DNA of 64,000 nucleotides, taken from NCBI RefSeq assembly GCF_012272695.1, contig NZ_CP050902.1, forward strand, positions 868,001-932,000, read 5' to 3'. Source of the stretch: Nocardioides sp. JQ2195 (GTDB lineage: Bacteria > Actinomycetota > Actinomycetes > Propionibacteriales > Nocardioidaceae). The position numbers were made by a program, and so were the translations under genes. This document shows positions 58,435-64,000 of this stretch, piece after piece (within the stretch, counting starts at the first letter, position 1; each line of letters opens with the position of its first letter). The notes under the pieces are model-generated. The model was not told the DNA's origin, ran no database searches, and saw nothing but the letters and a program-made list of their open reading frames with translations.

Positions 58435-59019
58435 ATGACCATGGGACCACGCGCGAAGCGTCTCCTCGACGAGACACTGCGCTTCCTCGCCGTCGGTGGG
58501 GTGGCGACCTTCGTGGCGTTCCTGCTGTTCAACTTCCTCGTGCACGGTTTCTCGATCACCGACGAGCCGTGGATGAACGAGCAACCGACGATGGCCTACG
58601 TGCTGGCCAACACGATCGGCATGGTGATCAGCTATCGCGGCACCCGCAGCTGGGCGTTCAAGAACCGCGAGACGGCCCACGCGGACGGCGGCCGCACGGC
58701 GTACCTCGTGATCAACGTGGCCACGATGGCGCTACCGATCGGCTGCCTGTGGATCAGCCGCAACCTGCTCGACCACGACTCCGCGTTCGCCGACAACATC
58801 GCGGCCAACGTGGTCGGCCTGGGTCTCGGCATGGTGGCCCGGTTCTACCTCTTCCGCCAGGTGATCTTCAGCCAGAAGAACTACGCGCCGGCCACCTTGG
58901 CCGGCACCAGTGCGATGCCGCTGCCGGGCAACTGCGTGTTGCCCCGGGGCGCTGCCCGCCAGCTCGATGACGCGACCGGTGACTCAGGATCGCCAGAGGT
59001 CGACCCACGACTCTCCTAG
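58435..59019 (+). CDS. GtrA-family membrane protein
   Basis: 194 residues with four membrane helices: about 16-37 (FLAVGGVATFVAFLLFNFLV), 52-68, 88-108 (YLVINVATMALPIGCLWI) and 120-140. The family motif NTIGMVISYRGTRSWAFKN (about 59-77) and VGLGLGMVARFYLFRQVIF (about 127-145) are clear. GtrA proteins are linked to export or flipping of polyprenyl-linked sugars. The last 45 residues are a hydrophilic tail that overlaps the 3' end of maf on the other strand by 36 bases, so the stop may have shifted outward. ATG at 58435. Confidence 0.88.
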   Translation: MTMGPRAKRLLDETLRFLAVGGVATFVAFLLFNFLVHGFSITDEPWMNEQPTMAYVLANTIGMVISYRGTRSWAFKNRETAHADGGRTAYLVINVATMALPIGCLWISRNLLDHDSAFADNIAANVVGLGLGMVARFYLFRQVIFSQKNYAPATLAGTSAMPLPGNCVLPRGAARQLDDATGDSGSPEVDPRLS

Positions 59020-59580
59020 CTCGGCGAGCATGTCGCGCAGCAACGGCAGGCTGAGGCCGACGACGTTGTGGTGGTCGCCCTCGACGTGTGTGACGAAGGC
59101 GCCGCCGAGGCCGTCGATGGTGAACGCTCCGGCCACGTGCAGTGGCTCACCGGTGGCGACGTACGCCGCGATCTCGGCGTCGGTGACGTGGGCGAAGTGC
59201 ACGGTGGTTGCTGCGGCTGCGGCGGCCACCCGACCCGATGCGAGGTGGTGCAGCGCGTGGCCGGTGTGCAGGACCCCGGCGCGTCCGCGCATCTCCAGCC
59301 AACGGCTCGTGGCCTCCTCGGGGGAGCCGGGCTTGCCCAGGGCCAACCCGTCGAGCTCGAGGACCGAGTCACAGCCCAGCACGAGCCGGTCCCCGGTCAG
59401 CTGACCGGCGACAGCAGCCGCCTTGAGCTCGGCCAGCTGGAGGGCGAGCTCGCTCGGCGGCAACCCGTCGAGCTGGGACTCGTCGACCCCGGAGACGATC
59501 ACCTCGGGGTCGACACCGGCGGCCTGCAGGACGGCCAGTCGGGCGGGTGACTTCGAGGCCAGGACCAGTCGTTGTGCCAT
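58984..59580 (-). CDS. maf: Maf-family nucleotide pyrophosphatase
   Basis: 198 residues. Hydrolyses non-canonical or excess nucleoside triphosphates to monophosphates; implicated in septum control. Signature LASKSPARLAVLQAAGV (about 7-23), substrate-binding VLGCDSVLELDG (about 66-77) with Asp, KPGSPEEA (about 81-88), and the end AGAFTIDGLGGAFVTHVEGDHHNVVGL (key parts AFTIDGLGG and GDHHNVVGL). ATG at 59580 with GAGGG 4 bases upstream. In mycobacteria maf follows accE5, as in this region (here three genes lie between them). Confidence 0.95.
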   Translation of the reverse strand: MAQRLVLASKSPARLAVLQAAGVDPEVIVSGVDESQLDGLPPSELALQLAELKAAAVAGQLTGDRLVLGCDSVLELDGLALGKPGSPEEATSRWLEMRGRAGVLHTGHALHHLASGRVAAAAAATTVHFAHVTDAEIAAYVATGEPLHVAGAFTIDGLGGAFVTHVEGDHHNVVGLSLPLLRDMLAELGESWVDLWRS

Positions 59581-59587
59581 CCGTCCC

Positions 59588-61279
59588 TCAGATCCGGGCC
59601 AGGGCGGACTTGAGCGGGTCCAGCCCGAGTGAGCCGAGGTTGAGCGCGGCGGTGTGGAACTCCTTGAGGTCGAAGTCGGCGCCCTTGCGTGCCTTCGCCT
59701 CGTCGCGGGCATCGAGCCAGATCCGCTCGCCGACCTTGTAGGACGGGGCCTGGCCCGGCCAGCCGAGGTATCGGTTGACCTCGAACACGATGGTGGGGTC
59801 GTCCATCCGGCAGTGCTGGCGCATGAACTCCAGGCCCAGGGCCGGCGTCCACGTCTCACCGGGGTGGAAGCCGAAGGGGTTGTCCTTCGGGATCTCGAGC
59901 TCGAGGTGCATGCCGATGTCGACGATCACCCGGGCGGCGCGGAAGCCCTGGCCGTCGAGCATGCCGAGCTTGTCGGCGGGGTCCGCGAGGTGGCCGAGGT
60001 CGTCCATCAGCCGTTCGGCGTACAGCGCCCAGCCCTCGCCGTGGCCGCTGACCCAGCACATCAGCCGCTGCCAACGGTTGAGCAGCTCCTTGCGGTAGGT
60101 GGTCTGGCCGACCTGCAGGTGGTGGCCGGGCACTCCCTCGTGGAAGACCGTGGTGACCTCGCGCCACGGCGAGAAGCTGTCGATGCCGTCGGGCACGGAC
60201 CACCACATGCGACCCGGGCGGGTGAAGTCCTCCGAAGGACCGGTGTAGTAGATGCCGCCGTCGTTGGTCGGGGCCAGCATGCACTCGATGCGCCGGATCG
60301 GCTCGGGGATGTCGAAGTGGGTGCCGGCCATCTCGGACAGCGTCCTGTCAGCGAGCTGTTGCATCCACTGCCGGAACTCCTCGCGACCTTCGATGCGGCG
60401 CGCGGGATCGGCGTCGAGGTGGGCGACGGCCTCGTCGATGCTGCTCCCGGGGAGGATCAGGTTCGAGGTCGTGGTCATCTCGTCCTCGATGCGCTTGAGC
60501 TCCTCCCAGCCCCACGCGTAGGTCTGCTCGAGATCGACCGTGGCGCCGAGGAACTGGCGCGAGGCCAACGAGTAGTGCTCGCGGCCGACGGCTTCGTTGC
60601 TGCGGCCCCGCGGCTCCATCTCGTCCTCGAGGAACACGCCGAAGTCAGCCATCGCACGGGTCGCGGCGCGGGCGTTGACGCCGAGCTCGTCCTTGAGCGC
60701 GCCGTCGACGTCGCACCCCTTCACGAGATCTCCGAAGAAGTCTCCGCCCTTGCCTTCCTGGCCGGTCCAGTTGCGCACCTGGGTGGCCACCTCGGCGTAC
60801 TGCCGCGCGGCAGCGACGTTGCCCTTGTTCGCCTCCTCGGCCAGCGTGATCCGGTAGCCCTGCAGGGCCTGGGGGACGGCGGCGACGCGGGCGTTGAGGT
60901 TGCTCCACGCCTCCTCGCCATCGGACGGCATCAGGTCGAAGACCTGGCGGATCTCGTGCAGCCCGCTGCTGATCACCGAGAAGTCGCTGCGGTTGAGCCC
61001 GGCGTCGACCATCTCGACGTCGAGGCCGAGGCGTTCGAGGAACGCGTCACGCGCGACCGCCTCCCGCTCGTCACTGGGCGACGCACTCGTGGCGTCCGCG
61101 AGCGCCGTGCGGGTCAGCTGCTCGCGGGCGGCGAACCCGTCGGGGGAGAGGTCGGTCAGCGCGTCGTCGTGCCCGGCGATGCCGAGGTAGGTGGCGCTGA
61201 TCGGGTCGAGGGCGGCGTACTCCTCGACGAAGCGGTCGGCAAGGGCATCGACGGGTCGCTGTTCAGTCACACCGCCCAC
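59588..61279 (-). CDS. DUF885-family metallopeptidase-like protein
   Basis: 563 residues. The HEGVPGHHLQ motif (about 380-389) with HEXXH-like metal ligands, followed by GEGWALYAERLM (about 413-424) providing the third ligand Glu, marks the DUF885 family of proposed zinc peptidases. WWSVPDGIDSF and FGFHPGETWTPALGLEFM are also typical. No signal peptide, so it is cytoplasmic. GTG at 61279 with GGGAG 7 bases upstream; a GTG at 61270 is an alternative. It ends 7 bp from maf, so both may share a transcript. Confidence 0.9.
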   Translation of the reverse strand: MGGVTEQRPVDALADRFVEEYAALDPISATYLGIAGHDDALTDLSPDGFAAREQLTRTALADATSASPSDEREAVARDAFLERLGLDVEMVDAGLNRSDFSVISSGLHEIRQVFDLMPSDGEEAWSNLNARVAAVPQALQGYRITLAEEANKGNVAAARQYAEVATQVRNWTGQEGKGGDFFGDLVKGCDVDGALKDELGVNARAATRAMADFGVFLEDEMEPRGRSNEAVGREHYSLASRQFLGATVDLEQTYAWGWEELKRIEDEMTTTSNLILPGSSIDEAVAHLDADPARRIEGREEFRQWMQQLADRTLSEMAGTHFDIPEPIRRIECMLAPTNDGGIYYTGPSEDFTRPGRMWWSVPDGIDSFSPWREVTTVFHEGVPGHHLQVGQTTYRKELLNRWQRLMCWVSGHGEGWALYAERLMDDLGHLADPADKLGMLDGQGFRAARVIVDIGMHLELEIPKDNPFGFHPGETWTPALGLEFMRQHCRMDDPTIVFEVNRYLGWPGQAPSYKVGERIWLDARDEAKARKGADFDLKEFHTAALNLGSLGLDPLKSALARI

Positions 61280-61318
61280 CCTAGTGCTCCCGTTTTCCGG
61301 GGTACCCGGGGAGCAGGA

Positions 61319-61348
61319 ACCGCCCGGCCGACATTCCGGCCGGGCGGT
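61319..61348 (-). terminator. terminator hairpin upstream of the DUF885 gene
   Basis: ACCGCCCGGCCG (61319-61330) and CGGCCGGGCGGT (61337-61348) form a perfect 12-bp stem with a 6-nt loop. Positioned 134 bp after the end of the ASCH-like gene and 40 bp before the DUF885 start, it probably ends the upstream minus-strand transcript. Confidence 0.75.
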
Positions 61349-61481
61349 GCACGTCCTGGCCGGGAGGCTGCGAGGCCACCGGACGCGCAGGTCGAGGCTC
61401 GCCGGGGACGGTCACCCGTGGCACCCGGTCTCCGGATCCCATCTCGGGCCCATCTCGGGTCCTTCTCGGGCCGGCGTCGGG

Positions 61482-62072
61482 TCAGTCACGCGACCGCAGG
61501 TGCCTGAGCAGGGCCCGGCCTCGTGGTGAGAGTCGGTAACCCGGCCGCAGGCTCTCGGTCAGGCCCAGTTCCTTGAGCCGGCGGATGTCCGCCTTGAACG
61601 GCAGCTTCGTGCGACCGACGTCTGCGGCGATCGTCTCGGCCAGCTCACCGGGCCGTGCGGCGATCAGCTCGAGGTGGGAGCGGGTCCAGGGACCGTGCTT
61701 GCTGCGCGCGTCCATCGCTGCCAACCGGTCCACGAGCTCGGCACGCTGCTTCGGTCCGAGCCGGTTCTTCTCCCTCAGCGCCACCCGCTCGTCGGCGCCG
61801 GCGAAGCTCATCCTGATCCGGTAGACGTCGCCCTCCTTGCGGGACAGGCGCTCGAGGAGCTCGTCGAGCGGCAACCCCGAGCGGCGGGCCTCGTCCTCGG
61901 TGATCCGGCCGGGGTCGACCACGTCGACCGCATCGAAGCGGATCACTCCGACCGGCGTGCGTTGTGATCCGCCGACCCGATGCATCGGCCGGTTCCACCG
62001 GCGGAAGGCCAGGTCGAGCTCGCCGGCCACGATGCCGTCCTGGATCGCGCGAGGAATCATCACGCGGACCAT
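61482..62072 (-). CDS. ASCH-like domain plus C-terminal winged-helix protein
   Basis: 196 residues from the ATG at 62072 (an ATG at 62060 is an alternative). N-terminal part: IVAGELDLAFRRWNRPMHRV (about 14-33) and TPVGVIRFDAVDVV (about 38-51) with later GDVYRIRMSF (about 81-90), the layout of ASCH/PUA-like RNA- or nucleotide-binding domains. C-terminal part (about 130-196): SHLELIAARPGELAETIAADVG and RDIRRLKELGLTESLRPGY-like HTH pattern (sequence DIRRLKELGLTESLRPGY), ending in RGRALLRHLRSRD, a winged-helix shape. Possibly an RNA- or DNA-binding regulator. Lies 67 bp downstream of the P1 peptidase gene. Confidence 0.65.
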   Translation of the reverse strand: MVRVMIPRAIQDGIVAGELDLAFRRWNRPMHRVGGSQRTPVGVIRFDAVDVVDPGRITEDEARRSGLPLDELLERLSRKEGDVYRIRMSFAGADERVALREKNRLGPKQRAELVDRLAAMDARSKHGPWTRSHLELIAARPGELAETIAADVGRTKLPFKADIRRLKELGLTESLRPGYRLSPRGRALLRHLRSRD

Positions 62073-62139
62073 CCTGCCCGCTTGCGGCTCCCACGTCGCG
62101 TGCGCGGCATCCCGGTGCCGTGCGCAACGGAGGGCGAGC

Positions 62140-63165
62140 TCAGGCAGTGTCAGGGGGGAGCAGTGCCGAGGGGAAGGCGTCGCGGTAGCTGCGCATGCCA
62201 CCGGCCGACTCGGCAGCGAGCACGGCCCGGGCCACGGCGCGCGTCACGCAGTCACCAGCCGGGCCGAGCATGGCCTGCAGGGCCAGCACGCCGGTGGGCT
62301 CGCCGGAGCCCGTGGCCATCGCGAAGATGGTGTCGCCGTCGAACATGGTGTGCACCGGGTTGATCGCGCGGGCGAGTCCGTCGTGGCCGATCCCGGCGAG
62401 CTTCGCGCACTGGGCCTTGGTCAGGGTGGCATCGGTGGCGATCACGCCGATGGTCGTGGCCAGGGGCGGCTTGACCGGCGCCGGGTCCTGGGCGGCGGCC
62501 CCGCGGGCGTCGTCGAGCTCGGCCGGAGCAGGAAGGCGGAGTGGGGGCAGGTCGCCGGGCAGGCAGTGGCGGGCGGCGTAGAGCTCTCCGGTGGTGGGAT
62601 CGACCGCCGAGCCGACGGCGTTCACCGCGACGAGCGCGCCGATCGTCGTGCCGTCGTCGAGGCGCACCGACGCCGAGCCGATGCCTCCCTTCAGCCCACC
62701 GACTCGCGCGCCGGTCCCGGCCCCGTGCGTGCCCAGTCGTACGTCGGCAGCCGCGGCGTCGTAGGCCCGCGCACCCAGCTCGGCATCGGGGTGATGGGCG
62801 AACGTGCCACCACGTCCCAGGTCGAAGAGCACCGCGGCCGGAACGATCGGCACCACCTCGCCCGGACCGCCCATCGGGAAGCCGATCCCGTCGCGCAACA
62901 GTCGTTGGACCACTCCGTCGACCGAGGCCAGGCCCAGCGCGGAACCACCACTGAGCACGATCGCCTGCACCCGCTCGACCAGGTTGCGTGGGTCGAGCAG
63001 GTCGGTCTCGCGGGTGCCCGGTCCACCACCGCGTACGTCGACTCCGCCGACCGCACCCTCCGGCGGTGCGAGCACGACCGTCGTGCCGCTCAACCAGCCG
63101 TCGCCGATGCGCTCGGCCTGGCCCACCCGGATGCCCGGGACGTCGGTGATGCTGTTCGTGGTCAC
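62140..63165 (-). CDS. P1 (DmpA/BapA-type) family peptidase
   Basis: 341 residues, Ntn-hydrolase-like beta-aminopeptidase fold. SITDVPGIRVGQAER (about 4-18) and VDVRGGGPGTRETDLL (about 39-54) open the family; the self-processing site, Thr or Ser after a Gly-rich stretch, would lie in the TTIGVIATDATLTKAQCAKLA region (key part IGVIATDATLTK, about 232-243). Products are short peptides or aminoamides; the substrate is unknown. GTG at 63165 (VTTNSITDV) with a GGGTGG site adjacent; longer starts are possible. It is followed by the ASCH-like gene. Confidence 0.88.
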   Translation of the reverse strand: MTTNSITDVPGIRVGQAERIGDGWLSGTTVVLAPPEGAVGGVDVRGGGPGTRETDLLDPRNLVERVQAIVLSGGSALGLASVDGVVQRLLRDGIGFPMGGPGEVVPIVPAAVLFDLGRGGTFAHHPDAELGARAYDAAAADVRLGTHGAGTGARVGGLKGGIGSASVRLDDGTTIGALVAVNAVGSAVDPTTGELYAARHCLPGDLPPLRLPAPAELDDARGAAAQDPAPVKPPLATTIGVIATDATLTKAQCAKLAGIGHDGLARAINPVHTMFDGDTIFAMATGSGEPTGVLALQAMLGPAGDCVTRAVARAVLAAESAGGMRSYRDAFPSALLPPDTA

Positions 63166-63253
63166 CCACCCAGTATGGCCACGACCGGGAGTCAGGCGGT
63201 GCGACCTTGGCCGGCCCTGCCTGCGGGCGCCGGGGCGCAGCTCAACTGAAATG

Positions 63254-63306
63254 CGACAACGTGTGGGATCCGACGTACCAGGTACGTCGGATCCCACACG
63301 TTGTCG
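63254..63306. terminator. very long perfect palindrome between accE and the P1 peptidase gene
   Basis: Bases 63254-63279 pair perfectly with 63281-63306: a 26-bp stem with a single A at the centre. It lies 15 bp after the accE stop and 89 bp before the P1 peptidase start. It could terminate the carboxylase transcript, or it could be a target site or dispersed palindrome. Confidence 0.8.
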
Positions 63307-63321
63307 TCGGTGGGTCCAGGA

Positions 63322-63549
63322 TCAGCGGGGCAGACCGCTGGAGCGCCAGCCACCCGGTCCGTGGGGGTGGTTGACGCGCACCCGACGGTGCAGCGCCGAC
63401 CACTCCGAGCCGCGCTTCTTCTTCGGTTCCTCGGCGGTTCCGAGCGACGAGAAGACCGCCACCAGCGCGGCGATCTCCTCCGGAGTCGCGTCGGGGTTGA
63501 CGACCTTCAGCATCGGCTGGGTCGTGCCTGCTCCGGTCTCGTCACTCAC
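63322..63549 (-). CDS. accE: acyl-CoA carboxylase epsilon subunit
   Basis: 75 residues. Small accessory subunit that stabilises and activates actinobacterial acyl-CoA carboxylases (the AccA3-AccD5 type). Visible: KVVNPDATPEEIAALVAVFSS (about 15-35, key part NPDATPEEIAALVAV), then the acidic/basic AEEPKKKRG linker and SEWSALHRR, ending GPGGWRSSGLPR. The Trp and final Arg-Pro-rich tail are family hallmarks. ATG at 63549, 55 bp after the carboxyltransferase gene. Confidence 0.92.
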   Translation of the reverse strand: MSDETGAGTTQPMLKVVNPDATPEEIAALVAVFSSLGTAEEPKKKRGSEWSALHRRVRVNHPHGPGGWRSSGLPR

Positions 63550-63604
63550 AGCTCCGCCCTCCTGGTGGCGTCGTACGCCGGGATCCGGCCGCGCGGGCTC
63601 CCAC

Positions 63605-64000
63605 TCACAGCGGGATGTTCCCGTGCTTCTTGGCGGGCAGGATCTCCCGCTTCGAACGGAGCAGGCGCAGTCCGCGAACGATCTCGGTGCGGGTTTCGTG
63701 GGGCATGATCACGGTGTCGACGTAGCCACGCTCGGCGGCGATGTAGGGGTTGGCCAGCGTGGTCTCGTACTCGTCGACCAGCTCGGCACGACGTGCCTCG
63801 ACGTCGCCGCCCTCGGCCTCGACGGCCGCCAGCGTCTTGCGGTGCACGATGTTGGCCGCACCCTGGGCGCCCATCACGGCGATCTGGGCGGTCGGCCACG
63901 CGACGTTGAGGTCGGCACCGAGGTGCTTGGAGCCCATCACGTCGTAGGCGCCGCCGTAGGCCTTGCGGGTGATCGTCGTGATCAGCGGGACCGTGGCCTC
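63605..64000 (-). CDS. pccB: acyl-CoA carboxylase beta (carboxyltransferase) subunit, C-terminal part (cut by window edge)
   Basis: The last 131 codons of a carboxyltransferase gene whose start lies beyond 64000. From the edge: [47 protein letters not shown] (key parts [30 protein letters not shown]), the acyl-CoA/biotin-site region of the family, then the ending [20 protein letters not shown], typical of AccD5/PccB-type propionyl-CoA carboxylases. The AYGG...DVM pocket residues fit propionyl-CoA, but specificity is inference. With accE and accA3 in the window it would supply methylmalonyl-CoA to mutAB. Confidence 0.9.
   Translation of the reverse strand, partial: EATVPLITTITRKAYGGAYDVMGSKHLGADLNVAWPTAQIAVMGAQGAANIVHRKTLAAVEAEGGDVEARRAELVDEYETTLANPYIAAERGYVDTVIMPHETRTEIVRGLRLLRSKREILPAKKHGNIPL

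Overview
The window is high-GC DNA, densely packed with genes, with frequent GTG starts and 4-base start/stop overlaps. It reads as an actinobacterial chromosome. The three-gene sdhCAB operon, the mutAB-meaB set, the acyl-CoA carboxylase epsilon subunit and the dispersed 'GTCTCGA...TCGACCA' repeats suggest Nocardioidaceae (Nocardioides-like). That placement is inference. Gene order also follows, with insertions, a block remembered from mycobacteria: trpS, yihY, sdh, cdd/deoA/add, pmmB, deoD, lpdA, accA3, maf, accE5, accD5.

Layout. 1-5 kb: an FAD/Rieske oxidoreductase cut by the left edge, trpS, a 2'-5' RNA ligase-like protein, a YihY membrane protein and an orphan gene. 5.28-6.71 kb: a complete IS256-family element with terminal inverted repeats and an 8-bp target duplication. 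6.9-13.4 kb: sdhCAB with a strong terminator, a YibE/F membrane protein, a glycosyltransferase and a small membrane protein. 13.5-18.8 kb: methylmalonyl-CoA mutase (mutA, mutB) and its chaperone meaB. A dispersed repeat has entered mutA in frame and also sits in front of meaB.

18.8-43.4 kb is dominated by nucleoside uptake and breakdown. It holds a BMP-type ABC importer (lipoprotein, double ATPase, two permeases), cytidine deaminase, thymidine phosphorylase, adenosine deaminase, deoxyribose-phosphate aldolase with two aldehyde dehydrogenase genes, a phosphosugar mutase and purine nucleoside phosphorylase. Together these could turn imported (deoxy)nucleosides into bases, pentose phosphates, glyceraldehyde-3-phosphate and acetate. 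Between them are small unrelated genes: a MaoC hydratase, a papain-fold-like protein, a P-loop kinase-like protein, a VWA protein, crotonase, SRPBCC, VOC, DinB, aldo/keto reductase and epimerase genes.

44-57 kb: lpd and the quinone-reductase-like lpdA, a frameshifted AAA ATPase, a SpoIID-domain exported protein, a MerR-PP2C fusion, a stand-alone biotinyl domain, and a biotin carboxylase gene (accA3-like) followed with almost no gap by three membrane proteins. Two of those three share a C-x-x-(N/D)-P-x-H-G...V-P-V-C module, which is also found in a 302-residue protein at 47.6 kb. This TPM/Cys-His family is the most original feature of the window. 57-64 kb: a MerR-controlled acyl-CoA dehydrogenase, GtrA, maf, a DUF885 metallopeptidase, an ASCH-like/winged-helix protein, a P1 peptidase, accE and the 3' end of the carboxyltransferase gene. 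With accA3, mutAB and meaB these form the propionyl-CoA to succinyl-CoA route that feeds succinate dehydrogenase.

I found no rRNA or tRNA gene, CRISPR array, phage or plasmid genes.
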